Virus record (IMG/VR): IMGVR_UViG_3300010883_024574
Location: 22,249 to 86,248 of that record
Length of the DNA stretch: 64,000 nt
Source of the DNA: a virus
Reading direction: 5' to 3' (one strand)
Shown here: piece after piece, positions 7,990-16,438 of the stretch
Position numbering within the stretch: position 1 is the first letter of the stretch
Layout: every line of letters begins with the position of its first letter
Notes under the pieces: model-generated
What the model was told of the DNA's origin: nothing
The model's input: only the letters and a program-made list of their open reading frames with translations
Databases searched by the model: none
Position numbers and translations under genes: made by a program

Positions 7990-10359
7990 ATGGAGGAAGA
8001 GAAAGAAGAGCTTTCTCTTCTAGATCTAATAAGTTACCATGAGACTGGCCCCGTTCTTAAGGAGCGGCCAAATGATGTTCTTAGAACCCCGTCTCATCCT
8101 GAAGAGTTAAACTTTAATTATGTTGACGACGACGAAATCCCGTGCAAAAGCTTGACAAGAAAAGCAAAACTTGCAAAGATGCAAAAGAAAGCCTTGGGGT
8201 TAACAGATATTCCCGGAGGAAGTCCTCCCGGAGCACAGGGCTATAGACCAAGATCTAGCTATGAACAACAAGATTTTCAAACATCCCACACCACAGGTTT
8301 CGGTGGACCATCAGTTATAGATGTTGAGGAGGATAAGCCTCCGTCAAATATCAACAGAAGGCAGCGAAAGAAACCTATTAATATTTCGTTTAAAACTGAG
8401 ACAGATAACTTTTTTAGTTTCTTAGAGACCGGCAGATTAAGAAGAAGAAGGAAAAGGGTAGGAGCCACTATGAACACAGAACAAAGAGAATTAACCAAGC
8501 TTGCTAAAGCCTTAAGGCTTTCTGGCTATAACGAACAGGCTGGCGCAATAATAAGGTTGGCAGCAGGAGGCTTTGCCCCAGATCCTTTGAGTTCCGAAAA
8601 AGCAGATTGGGTTTCTGCCGTAACAGCTGCAACTGACGTAATAACCAAGCCCCCGATGAGCCTAGGTCCAGATGCAGAAACTGCAGCAGATACACATGGT
8701 GCAAAAGCATTGTTTGATGCTTATATCTCTCACCTTCTGACCCGGGTGAAGACGAGGCTTGAGACCAGCGCGTCTGGGGGACTCCACCAGTGTAACCCAT
8801 CGGCAGCTCCACTCGTACCCTGCGGGCTAACCTCTACTCAGGTTTCGGCTATACATTCTGCCCTAGAAACAGCGTGGAAAGCTTTTAGCATTGATTCTTA
8901 TAAACCTGGCGATTTAAACAACTCTTTCGTTGGTGCTTTTGATTCAAACAAGGGGCTTTCATCGGGTGAGAGTGGTATAGCATGGCTAAGCGGTGGTAAG
9001 ATATATGACAAAAAGGCCGATGCTAACTTGGTATTGCTTCAAGAATTAAAAAAGAAAGAGAAAGGCGGCGCCGTAGGAGGCTCTGGAAAAGGCTCTGGAA
9101 AAGGCTCTGGAGGAGGCTCTGTAGGAGGCTCTGGAGGAGGCTCTGGAGGTAGTCGTATGGCAGACTATACAGGGCAATATATCAAGAATAGAGACACAGG
9201 TAATGACTTTAGAGATTGGGTTCATTCTTCGGGAAATCTTGAAGCGGTAAATGCACAGATTGTAGCTGACAACTCCAAGAGAACAGACGGCCTTGATAAA
9301 GGCTCTTCTTCCGCAAGTTGGTCCAATGGTTACATGTGGAGTGCTTGGAAGGCTGTTGGAGAAAAGTATAAGAGATCTAGAACAGGCAGAGAAAATAAGC
9401 CAGAAGGAGAAGGCACAGAGCAAAGAGGTGGCAGTCTAAGCCCTGGGTCTGAAGATCAAGAGCTTCCACTGAAAGCCTATCTTCAAGCACCTATGGGAAA
9501 AGCTCTTGGTGGAGATGAAGTACACAACTTACCATTAGCAGCAAGAAACAGATTGCTTAGAGCAGTCGGAAGCGTAGGAAGAACAAGAAGGGATGGCGAA
9601 GACCCGCCTATAGTCCCAGCAGATGACGGCTTAAGAGACACTCTATTGAGCGATCAGTTCAAAGCACACGTTGAAGAAGCTTATTTTGAAGATGCAGCAG
9701 ATGATCCTTATTATGGCATTAAGCTTAAAAGACTTATGAGAGATGGTGGCGGAAGAAGAGGTCGGCGCAGACAGCTGGCTGGAGCCGCAACAGGTGATGG
9801 TGGAGAGATCAACAGAAATGATTATGTTATTGCTGGAGACATTTGGTTTAAGAAGTCAGATGCATCGGTTTGGTTTAAGACTAGTTACCCTGCTGCAAAT
9901 GCAAAAGAAAAACTACCAGACAACTCTTACACTATAGCCCCAATAGCATCAAGAGACGGTTGGCCTGGGCAGATCGCTCCATATAATGTGGGGTATTTAG
10001 AAGGCTCTGAGAGAAAGGCTATTATAAGCGCATTAGGAGCAGAGTATCCAACCCTGACTAATCGCGACTCCTCAAAGTCCGGAGGGCATCTCTTAGAGGC
10101 TCTATTCTCTGGCCAGCAACAGGCTACAAGGGGTGGGGTATTTAATACTGATTCACACAGAGCAAAGGGCGTTGAGAAAAGAGATAAGGCAAGAAGGGGT
10201 TTGCAGAGTCTTCTTACACCCCTTTTGGGGCAAGCTGATCGCGCAGAAGATTTAAGAGATCTGACCCGGGCAGCGCGGGCTAATGATCATGTTTTGGTAT
10301 CTATGGGTAATGAGGTCAGAAAAAGAAGGATAAACGCCTTAAGAAAAAATAGTATTTAA
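7990..10359 (+). CDS. Hypothetical protein with internal LANHLD-like module and Gly-Ser linker, 789 aa
   Basis: Not recognised. The first ATG (7990) has an excellent AAGGAGG site. Residues 1 to 160 are charged and disordered-looking, ending in a poly-basic run (RLRRRRKR). Met161 (8470) begins MNTEQRELTKLAKALRLSG, a divergent copy of the helical module, and is itself preceded by AGGAG with 5-base spacing, so the gene may be read from two starts. Residues 359 to 388 are a Gly/Ser/Lys linker. The C-terminal 400 residues are mixed-charge with several basic patches (RRGRRRQ). It ends the unit that includes the two preceding genes. Virion or nucleoid-associated roles are possible, but nothing decides. 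Confidence 0.6.
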   Translation: MEEEKEELSLLDLISYHETGPVLKERPNDVLRTPSHPEELNFNYVDDDEIPCKSLTRKAKLAKMQKKALGLTDIPGGSPPGAQGYRPRSSYEQQDFQTSHTTGFGGPSVIDVEEDKPPSNINRRQRKKPINISFKTETDNFFSFLETGRLRRRRKRVGATMNTEQRELTKLAKALRLSGYNEQAGAIIRLAAGGFAPDPLSSEKADWVSAVTAATDVITKPPMSLGPDAETAADTHGAKALFDAYISHLLTRVKTRLETSASGGLHQCNPSAAPLVPCGLTSTQVSAIHSALETAWKAFSIDSYKPGDLNNSFVGAFDSNKGLSSGESGIAWLSGGKIYDKKADANLVLLQELKKKEKGGAVGGSGKGSGKGSGGGSVGGSGGGSGGSRMADYTGQYIKNRDTGNDFRDWVHSSGNLEAVNAQIVADNSKRTDGLDKGSSSASWSNGYMWSAWKAVGEKYKRSRTGRENKPEGEGTEQRGGSLSPGSEDQELPLKAYLQAPMGKALGGDEVHNLPLAARNRLLRAVGSVGRTRRDGEDPPIVPADDGLRDTLLSDQFKAHVEEAYFEDAADDPYYGIKLKRLMRDGGGRRGRRRQLAGAATGDGGEINRNDYVIAGDIWFKKSDASVWFKTSYPAANAKEKLPDNSYTIAPIASRDGWPGQIAPYNVGYLEGSERKAIISALGAEYPTLTNRDSSKSGGHLLEALFSGQQQATRGGVFNTDSHRAKGVEKRDKARRGLQSLLTPLLGQADRAEDLRDLTRAARANDHVLVSMGNEVRKRRINALRKNSI
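8460..8472 (+). promoter_or_regulatory. Putative internal ribosome binding site and in-frame ATG
   Basis: AGGAG at 8460-8464 followed by CCACT and an in-frame ATG (8470). The product from here would start with the LANHLD-like module and run 629 aa. It parallels the internal start at 6000. Confidence 0.5.
9064..9153 (+). repeat. Gly-Ser linker repeats
   Basis: Direct repeats of 12 to 15 bp built on GGCTCTGGA encode GSGKGSG/GGSGGGS units, forming a flexible linker inside the 7990-10359 product. Confidence 0.85.
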
Positions 10360-10381
10360 TTATATTAAAAAAATTAAATCG

Positions 10382-10399
10382 GTTCTTCCATCGAATACC
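10382..10399 (+). promoter_or_regulatory. Recurrent intergenic 18-bp motif, copy 2
   Basis: GTTCTTCCATCGAATACC, 23 bp after the preceding stop. It runs into the hairpin described at 10397. It shares CATCGAATAC exactly with the copy at 16809. Confidence 0.4.
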
Positions 10400-10426
10400 C
10401 CATCCTGTATAGGTATGGGGTTTTCT
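10397..10426 (+). terminator. Probable intrinsic terminator or leader hairpin
   Basis: ACCCCAT pairs with ATGGGGT (7 bp), with an inner CCT/AGG pairing, followed by TTTTCTT. The 3' arm GGGG is also the only candidate ribosome site for the GTG start at 10428, so the hairpin could influence translation of that gene. Confidence 0.6.
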
Positions 10427-10427
10427 T

Positions 10428-11015
10428 GTGATAAATATATTTAGTGATAATAAAAAGAAAAAGAAGAATCCTAAGCATAGCACAAAGAAAAAGCGTAAAA
10501 CGTCGATAGACTTAGCCGAAAGGGTTAGGGAAAATTTAGATAAACTAAACCCTATGGTGATCCCGCTGCTTGCAGTAAAGCTTCAAGAGAGTCCCGGCAA
10601 TGACTTTCTTAAATCTAGTATTTCGGTGATTATGGAAAGACCTCATAGGCTGACAGACAAGTGGATCAACTCTCTTAACGGATGGGCAGACTCGATTGCT
10701 AAGGCTGTCATGTTAGATGAGCCAGAGGTTGAAGTCGGAACAAGGATAGACCTCGGCCCTCTTGCAGTTTATAAGGTTGCGAAAGCAAACATGGACTCTG
10801 CATATCCTATGCCAGCCATTATCTGTGTTGACGATAGGGGGTGGAAGTGGTATTTCAAAACATCAAAAGCTTATGACTTTAGCGTAGGAGAAACCATTAC
10901 ATTTACAGCAAAGGTGTCTGCTCATAAAGAGGGCATTACTTTTCTCAATCGACCTAGTAAAATTAAGAAGGTTCTAAATATTCTAATAGAAATCGAAGAG
11001 GAAAGTAATGATTAA
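10428..11015 (+). CDS. Hypothetical protein with OB-like C-terminal domain, 195 aa
   Basis: Starts at GTG (10428), the only good candidate before the conserved part; a later ATG at 10553 would remove the Lys-rich N-terminus (about residues 9 to 26). Residues 105 to 180 have the pattern 'VDDRGWKWYFKTS ... GETITFTAKVSAHKEG', which resembles a small beta-barrel module seen at the ends of assorted phage proteins (W-x-W/F-x-TS ... T-x-x-V-x-x-H-x-E). I recognise the pattern but know no fixed function; nucleic-acid binding is plausible given the basic N-terminus. It overlaps purA by 8 bp and should be co-translated with it. Confidence 0.55.
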   Translation: MINIFSDNKKKKKNPKHSTKKKRKTSIDLAERVRENLDKLNPMVIPLLAVKLQESPGNDFLKSSISVIMERPHRLTDKWINSLNGWADSIAKAVMLDEPEVEVGTRIDLGPLAVYKVAKANMDSAYPMPAIICVDDRGWKWYFKTSKAYDFSVGETITFTAKVSAHKEGITFLNRPSKIKKVLNILIEIEEESND

Positions 11016-12024
11016 CAGGGCAGATATTGTAGTTGGGTTGGCATGGGGCGATGAAGCAAAGGGTAAGATAACCAGCGAGTTAGCCTCATGTATCGGAGCA
11101 GATGGACTTCTTTTTTATGATATGGTTGCAAGATGGGGCGGCGGAAACAACGCAGGACACACAGTGTATGTGGATGACAAGAAGTATAAAACGCATCTTA
11201 TTCCATCTGGTATTTTTTATGGAGTCCAATCATTGATTGGCCCCGGCTGTGTTCTGCATCCAGAGTCTTTTTATAAAGAGCTTGACTACTTATCAGACAA
11301 CGGCTTTGACACCTCTCTAATCAAGGTTGCTCCAAACTGTCATATTATAACGGATAAGCACATAGCTTATGACAAGACGCATTTGTCTAAAAGGTTAGGA
11401 ACAACGGGGAAAGGCATCGGGCCTTGTTATGCAGATAAAGCTGCAAGGATTGGCTCGATAGCTGTTGAGGTATTAGAGGGTGAGTTTATCTGGGACGAAG
11501 TTTTAAGCGGAAACTTGTTATGCGAAGGCGCTCAAGGAGTTTGGCTAGACATTGATCAAGGTCTTTACCCGTATGTTACTTCCAGTGTAACCTTACCTTA
11601 TGGGGCTTGCAGCATTGGGTTTCCTGCTCAAAAGATTAATAAGGTTTGGGGCGCTGCAAAGATATATGACACAAAGAGTGGCGAAGATCCTAGATTTCCA
11701 GCAAGACTTTTAGAAGACCCTGTGCTAAAGTTGCTTGCAGACTTGGGGGAAGAGTTTGGAGTAACGACGGGAAGGCGAAGAAAGGTGAATTGGCTCAACT
11801 TAGACATGCTAATCAAAGCAGTTAACATAACTGGAACCACACATTTAGTTGTAAGCAAGTGTGATGTTATAGACAGGTTGGGTCATTTTAAGTTGAGTCA
11901 CGGCGGCAAGTTAGTTAAATTTCTAACCTTAGAGGATATGACCGTCTACATAGAAAAAAGAATAAGAGAGCTTTCGCCACTCTTGGAGTCTGTTAGATTC
12001 TCTTATTCCCCAAAGGAAATTTGA
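11008..12024 (+). CDS. purA: Adenylosuccinate synthetase, short type
   Basis: Catalyses IMP + Asp + GTP to adenylosuccinate, the committed step to AMP. Visible motifs: WGDEAKGK (P-loop region, residues 13 to 20, with the catalytic Asp kept), GGNNAGHT with the catalytic His, THLIPSGIF, GTTGKGIGPCYADKAARIG, EGAQGVWLDIDQG-YPYVTSS and the substrate loop TTGRRRKVNWL. At 338 aa it is about 90 residues shorter than the E. coli enzyme, like archaeal PurA and phage PurZ. PurZ of Z-genome phages replaces the catalytic Asp by Ser or Gly; here Asp is retained, so a normal IMP-using enzyme is more likely. The P-loop GDEGKG has become GDEAKG. It forms a nucleotide group with the GuaB/GuaC-like enzyme (15316) and ThyX (20411). 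Confidence 0.93.
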   Translation: MINRADIVVGLAWGDEAKGKITSELASCIGADGLLFYDMVARWGGGNNAGHTVYVDDKKYKTHLIPSGIFYGVQSLIGPGCVLHPESFYKELDYLSDNGFDTSLIKVAPNCHIITDKHIAYDKTHLSKRLGTTGKGIGPCYADKAARIGSIAVEVLEGEFIWDEVLSGNLLCEGAQGVWLDIDQGLYPYVTSSVTLPYGACSIGFPAQKINKVWGAAKIYDTKSGEDPRFPARLLEDPVLKLLADLGEEFGVTTGRRRKVNWLNLDMLIKAVNITGTTHLVVSKCDVIDRLGHFKLSHGGKLVKFLTLEDMTVYIEKRIRELSPLLESVRFSYSPKEI

Positions 12025-12026
12025 TA

Positions 12027-12875
12027 ATGTCAGAAAAAATAATGGTTCTATACCATGCAAACTGCCCTGATGGATTTGGTGCTGCTTGGTCTTTCTGGAG
12101 AAAGTTTGGAGCTAATGCTGAATATTTGCCTGTAGTTCATGGAGAAGAAGGACCGGACGTTAAAGATCGTGATGTATTTATTGTTGACTTTTCTTATGAC
12201 AGGGCTATAATGCTTGATATGGAAGAGAAGGCGAAAAGCCTAATTGTATTAGATCACCATAAGTCCGCAGAAGAAACCTGTGGAGACTTACCGTTTTGTT
12301 ATTTTGATATGAATCATTCTGGCGCTTATTTGGCTTGGAATCATTTGTTTCCAGATGATAATGTTCCTCTTCTGATCAAGTATGTTGAAGACAGAGATTT
12401 GTGGAAGTGGGAAATGCAGCATACAGAAGAAGTATTGTCTGCCGTAGATTCATTTGAAAAAACTTTTGAGAATTGGGACATGCTGCATGGCTATCTTGAT
12501 GCAGCAGAGTCCATTAGATGGAAGCGTGTAAAGAATATGGGGGAAGGGATATTGCAGTATAAAAGAAATCTGATTAAATCTCTTCTTGAAAACTCTTATA
12601 CTGAAAACATTTTAGGCACTGTGGTCCCGATTGTTAATGCGCCATTCTTCCAATCGGAAATGGCATCTGATTTAGCAGAGGGCAATCCTTTCGCTGCCGC
12701 TTATTACTTCGATGGAGAAGGATATAAATTCTCCCTGCGTTCAACAGAAGAAGGTGAGGACGTTTCCAAGATTGCTGCCGCCTTTGGCGGCGGAGGTCAT
12801 AAGAACGCTTCTGGCTTTAGAATAACTGATTTGTCCACACTAATTACCGGAGTAACTGATGGCTCAAGAGAATAA
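12027..12875 (+). CDS. DHH/DHHA1 phosphoesterase
   Basis: DHH-superfamily phosphoesterase, Mn-dependent, acting on small phosphodiesters or short oligonucleotides. Motifs: HANCPDG near the N-terminus (residues 10 to 16), VDFSY, the name-giving LDHH (Asp76-His77-His78), and the DHHA1 substrate motif GGGGHKNASGF near residues 254 to 264. At 282 aa the domain order and size match NrnA-like nanoRNases and related phage proteins. The ATG at 12027 with AAGGAAA upstream is preferred to a TTG two codons earlier. It starts 3 bp after purA, so the two are translationally coupled. Likely tasks are recycling of short oligonucleotides or pApA-type signals; the substrate cannot be told from sequence. Confidence 0.85.
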   Translation: MSEKIMVLYHANCPDGFGAAWSFWRKFGANAEYLPVVHGEEGPDVKDRDVFIVDFSYDRAIMLDMEEKAKSLIVLDHHKSAEETCGDLPFCYFDMNHSGAYLAWNHLFPDDNVPLLIKYVEDRDLWKWEMQHTEEVLSAVDSFEKTFENWDMLHGYLDAAESIRWKRVKNMGEGILQYKRNLIKSLLENSYTENILGTVVPIVNAPFFQSEMASDLAEGNPFAAAYYFDGEGYKFSLRSTEEGEDVSKIAAAFGGGGHKNASGFRITDLSTLITGVTDGSRE

Positions 12876-13581
12876 GAGCAAAAGCCTTAAGCATTTGATT
12901 GAAGAGATCAAGAGTATTAGGGGACTTGCGTGGAATGAATTTCGCCCAAAGCTTGAAAAGCTTGCACAAGATGTAAAGAAAAAAGACTTTGAAAGACTAT
13001 GTCTAGAAAGTGCTATTTTTAATGAAGCATTTTATAATTCCTCTGGAAGATATGGGAGGGTTGATTGGGTTGCGACTAGGATCTTGGAATACCTGCTACC
13101 TCACCATGTAGAGGTTGGCGACAAGGCTCTTAAGAAATCTGAGATAGATTTGGTTAAATGCTTGGTTATTACCAATGGCATATATAAAGATATTTCGTCT
13201 ATAGACGCGGTGGCTAAAAGCGGGAGCGGGGATAGTCAGGCTCTTGCGGCAAGCTTCTGTAGCATTAAGGTACTAAGAGCTTTAAAGGGCCATAAGAGTT
13301 CTAAGATTAGAAAGGTCTACTATAATAGGCTTGGTCCTGTTGAGTGTTTAGATGAAATGCTTGGCGATAGTATTGCAGACATTAGGTATGAAGGAATTGC
13401 TAGAGCGCCATATTATTATGACAAATTAAAGACTTTGACAAAAGAGATTGCGCGTGGCCCATTTAGTCTTTTGATTAACAAGATCCCTCTTGACTACCTT
13501 CCTATGCTTGTAGCTAATAGAAATGTAAAAAATAGTTGGGTTTCTCAAAGAATTGAAGAAAGAATTAACTCTGGAAGGTAG
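12859..13581 (+). CDS. Hypothetical HEAT-like protein, 240 aa
   Basis: Not recognised. It overlaps the DHH gene by 17 bp and has GGAG upstream of its ATG. The protein is helical; the middle third (KSSKIRKVYYNRLGPVEC, then DSIADIRYEGIARAP) has the look of HEAT or leucine-rich-variant helical repeats that act as protein-binding scaffolds. The C-terminus (LPMLVANRNVKNSWVSQRIEERI) resembles the ends of the products at 448-1347 and 13590-14501. Confidence 0.6.
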   Translation: MAQENKSKSLKHLIEEIKSIRGLAWNEFRPKLEKLAQDVKKKDFERLCLESAIFNEAFYNSSGRYGRVDWVATRILEYLLPHHVEVGDKALKKSEIDLVKCLVITNGIYKDISSIDAVAKSGSGDSQALAASFCSIKVLRALKGHKSSKIRKVYYNRLGPVECLDEMLGDSIADIRYEGIARAPYYYDKLKTLTKEIARGPFSLLINKIPLDYLPMLVANRNVKNSWVSQRIEERINSGR

Positions 13582-13589
13582 GAGACATT

Positions 13590-14501
13590 GTGTCTGAAAA
13601 AATATTGAAGAAAGTGGCTTTTAATAACAAGTTTGATTTGGCTGATGATTTCATTAGTACAGTTTTGAAGTTTGCAATACCACATGCTGTGAGCGATATA
13701 GACTGTTACTGGCGAACCTCTGATGCTGAAAAGATTATTTCTGATGTTACATTTGGATACATTTGGGATAACTATCCAGACACTAGGAATGAGCTATTGA
13801 ATGTAGTTCACAATGTAGCAAGTAAGCATACTAGAATAAAGTCTTTATCAAAAGACTTTTGTACAGATGTTGTAAAAAGGGTTTATAGTAACATTGAAGA
13901 TAACGAATCTCTAGAAGATAATAGACTGAAAGTTAGACTCTTGCCGGTTGTTGACCCGCTTTATGATTATCTAGATAAGATGTGCAAGTTTGCTTTAGAC
14001 TCTGAAAAAGAAAATTTGTTTACCATCTGGAGACAAGCCGGGCTATCATCCTCTACGGATGAAGCTTTCTTTGACTATCTCTGGAGCAAGGTAAAGAGGG
14101 AGAAGGGATCTGTTAACATTAAGATAAACATTCTTGATAATGCCTTTGACAACGAGGCAGTTTCAGATTCTCTTTTAAAGAAGATTGCAAAGTCAAGCCC
14201 AAAAAATATCAAGAGGTTGGCGACAAGCAAGCTGTCTGGCTATATTGCAGACCAAAAACATAGAATTCGAAAATTTGAAAGGGATAATACAAAAGAATCT
14301 TTGGCAACAGCAGCTTTTCTACAAGAAAAAGTTGCCAAAGTAGAAAGGAAGGCTATGTTATTTGTAGACTGTACTGATCGGGAAGTTGTTTCTAACTTGC
14401 TGGACTGTCTCTCTAAGGACAATCTACCTTGGCTTATGCCTTCTGCCTCAAAACATTATTACCTTTCAAGAAGATTGCAAGATATGATAGAGGCCGAATA
14501 G
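13590..14501 (+). CDS. Hypothetical helical protein, 303 aa
   Basis: Not recognised. GTG start at 13590 with AGGAGA 6 bases upstream, 8 bp after the preceding gene. All-helical, soluble, with a coiled-coil-like stretch around residues 220 to 255. The ending (NLPWLMPSASKHYYLSRRLQDMIEAE) aligns by eye with the tails of the preceding gene and of 448-1347. Probably a divergent paralogue of its neighbour. Confidence 0.6.
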   Translation: MSEKILKKVAFNNKFDLADDFISTVLKFAIPHAVSDIDCYWRTSDAEKIISDVTFGYIWDNYPDTRNELLNVVHNVASKHTRIKSLSKDFCTDVVKRVYSNIEDNESLEDNRLKVRLLPVVDPLYDYLDKMCKFALDSEKENLFTIWRQAGLSSSTDEAFFDYLWSKVKREKGSVNIKINILDNAFDNEAVSDSLLKKIAKSSPKNIKRLATSKLSGYIADQKHRIRKFERDNTKESLATAAFLQEKVAKVERKAMLFVDCTDREVVSNLLDCLSKDNLPWLMPSASKHYYLSRRLQDMIEAE

Positions 14502-14514
14502 AACAGGAATTAAA

Positions 14515-14715
14515 ATGGTAAATCGTAATAATGTTATGTTAAAAATTCGAGTAACTAATACTGAAACTAAAGCTGTTCATATTCATAATAGAGTACCCTT
14601 AGAGCATGTAGAAACATTAAAAATGAACTCATGTCTTAGGATAGAGGTGTTGGGTCAATCCAAGGGGTACGATGATGATAGAAGATTTAAAAGGGATAAA
14701 GAAAGAAATAATTAG
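14515..14715 (+). CDS. Hypothetical protein, 66 aa
   Basis: Small basic protein of unknown function, ATG with AGGA upstream. Its 3' end overlaps the next gene by 44 bp in another frame; the overlap region gives it a charged tail (DDDRRFKRDKERNN). Support is the ribosome site and tight spacing to the previous stop; no motif is seen. Confidence 0.45.
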   Translation: MVNRNNVMLKIRVTNTETKAVHIHNRVPLEHVETLKMNSCLRIEVLGQSKGYDDDRRFKRDKERNN

Positions 14716-15319
14716 CATTACAATATTATGTTGTATGATTCCGATGGTTGCTTACGCAGCTCCATACAGGCCAGCTTTTATTGAAGATTTATCAACAGTG
14801 GAAAGGCTCGATGAGAGTTTGAGTTTGGGTGATAAAGTTATTGATTTATCTATTTCATACCAAACAAGTAATGGGCAGATTCCTTCGGCCCTCTACAAAT
14901 CACACAGCCCAGAAAATATAAAGGGTTGGATTCAACACTCATGGCCTGTCTTTAAGAGTTTTCTGGCGCAATATGATATGCCGACTGCTGACTGTAGGCG
15001 TAATTATAATTTGAATATGTTTGTGGTAACGCCAACTATCATGGACGACAGAGATCGCTTTGAGGAAGCGCCTTGGTCAACTGATGTTATAAGGGGCAAA
15101 AATGACCGTATCTACGGCTATTACACCGCCACTAAAGAGATCAAAAACAACTCAACCATCTTGGTTACAGATTGGGTGGGTCATAGAGAAAACGTGATTC
15201 TGGTTCACGAAATGACTCATTATTGGTATGACAGAATGTGTCTTAGGCCTCATTGGAAGGGATCTCCAGAACATTTTGCAAGGACTTTTCAAGCTTATTA
15301 TGAAGTGAGGGCACCATGA
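14672..15319 (+). CDS. Exported HExxH zinc metallopeptidase-like protein
   Basis: A 215-aa protein with a signal peptide: a basic start (KGIKKE), a hydrophobic core (IISITILCCMIPMV) and a likely signal peptidase site after AYA (about residue 28). The mature part carries HEMTH (His179 to His183) followed by YWYDRM, a zinc-peptidase active-site motif; the third ligand may be His or Glu in the last 30 residues. A product sent to the periplasm or cell surface is unusual among cytoplasmic phage enzymes and could act on envelope proteins, in lysis or in superinfection control. The ATG at 14672 (or 14675) has AAGGGG upstream. Its end overlaps the next gene as ATGA. Confidence 0.7.
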   Translation: MMIEDLKGIKKEIISITILCCMIPMVAYAAPYRPAFIEDLSTVERLDESLSLGDKVIDLSISYQTSNGQIPSALYKSHSPENIKGWIQHSWPVFKSFLAQYDMPTADCRRNYNLNMFVVTPTIMDDRDRFEEAPWSTDVIRGKNDRIYGYYTATKEIKNNSTILVTDWVGHRENVILVHEMTHYWYDRMCLRPHWKGSPEHFARTFQAYYEVRAP

Positions 15320-16428
15320 AGATTTACACATCATTAACATTGAATGAATCAGGAGAGCCTCCATCCTTCGATGATGTTATGCTTGTCCCAAGGTACTCAA
15401 CGATAAAGTCAAGATTAGACCCTAATATACAGGCCACTATAGGTAGCGACACAACATTGGAAATGCCTATTATTTCTTCACCGATGGATACTGTTACAGG
15501 CTCGGATATGGCTATATCTATCGGGAGTCGAGGGGCTATGGGGGTGCTTCATAGATTTATGTCTGTGAAGGAGCAGTCAGATGAAGTTATGAAGATAATT
15601 GAGTTTAATAGAAAGAGCGAGGGTAACCCCACTTGTTCAAAAGCCCCCGTTGTACCTGCTATTGGAGTTGGCAGGCCAGAGCGTGAAAGATTTAAATACT
15701 TGTATGATGAGTATGGAAGCTTATTGGATTGGGTGGCGATTGACATTGCCAACGGTCACTCAGAGCATATGAGGGAAATGATTGATTGGGTCAGAAACAT
15801 GTCTGATGACTCATTGCAAATCTTAGCTGGGAATGTTGCAACCGGAGAAGGTTTTGCTTTTCTTGCTGACTCTGGAGCCAATGCAGTTAGAGTGGGAATA
15901 GGCGGCGGTTCTATTTGCAAAACACGTATCATGACAGGCTTTGGAGTTCCAACTTTGGCCTCTGTAATAGACTGTCGCAAAACAAAGGAATCTAATTTTA
16001 ATTATAAAAATGTATCAATAATTGCAGACGGAGGCATTAAGTATCCAGCGGATTTAGTTAAGAGTCTTGCAGCTGGCGCAGATGCGGTAATTGCAGGAAG
16101 AATCTTCGCAGGCACTTTGGAGTCTCCAGGCGAGATTGTTACCATAAACGGGAAAAGAATGAAGGTATATAGAGGCATGGCCTCTAAAGAGGTCCAGGAT
16201 GATAGGAGAGGCGGATTAAGACCCGGCACTTGTGCCGAAGGAGTTTCTGCACATGTCCCTCTGAAAGGAAAAGCATACTATATATTAGAAGAGTTTTGTG
16301 GAGGCCTTAGGTCTGCTATGACTTATGCTAATGCAAGAAGTATAACTGAACTTAGAGAGAATTCTTTATTCATAAGGCTAACCTCTTCTGCGATAGAAGA
16401 GTCTCACGCCTTTGGAACGAAACAATAG
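15316..16428 (+). CDS. IMP dehydrogenase / GMP reductase family enzyme without CBS domains
   Basis: A TIM-barrel nucleotide oxidoreductase of 370 aa. Motifs: [12 protein letters not shown] at the N-terminus, ISSPMDTVT, the catalytic loop [11 protein letters not shown] with Cys201, the phosphate-binding [25 protein letters not shown], and GGLRSAMTY near the end. There is no CBS (Bateman) insert, as in GMP reductases, and the flap lacks the Arg-Tyr pair used by IMP dehydrogenase in hydrolysis (here [15 protein letters not shown]). The YRGM and IEESHAF parts look more like IMP dehydrogenase. GMP reductase (GMP to IMP) is my preferred reading because IMP would feed the phage PurA, but GuaB activity cannot be excluded. 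It starts by ATGA overlap with the exported peptidase gene. Confidence 0.85.
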   Translation: MKIYTSLTLNESGEPPSFDDVMLVPRYSTIKSRLDPNIQATIGSDTTLEMPIISSPMDTVTGSDMAISIGSRGAMGVLHRFMSVKEQSDEVMKIIEFNRKSEGNPTCSKAPVVPAIGVGRPERERFKYLYDEYGSLLDWVAIDIANGHSEHMREMIDWVRNMSDDSLQILAGNVATGEGFAFLADSGANAVRVGIGGGSICKTRIMTGFGVPTLASVIDCRKTKESNFNYKNVSIIADGGIKYPADLVKSLAAGADAVIAGRIFAGTLESPGEIVTINGKRMKVYRGMASKEVQDDRRGGLRPGTCAEGVSAHVPLKGKAYYILEEFCGGLRSAMTYANARSITELRENSLFIRLTSSAIEESHAFGTKQ

Positions 16429-16438
16429 GAGTATAAAC

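Noticed and set aside
11008-12024. PurZ and a diaminopurine (Z) genome
   Set aside because: The catalytic Asp lost in PurZ is present, and no DatZ- or DpoZ-like gene is in the window.
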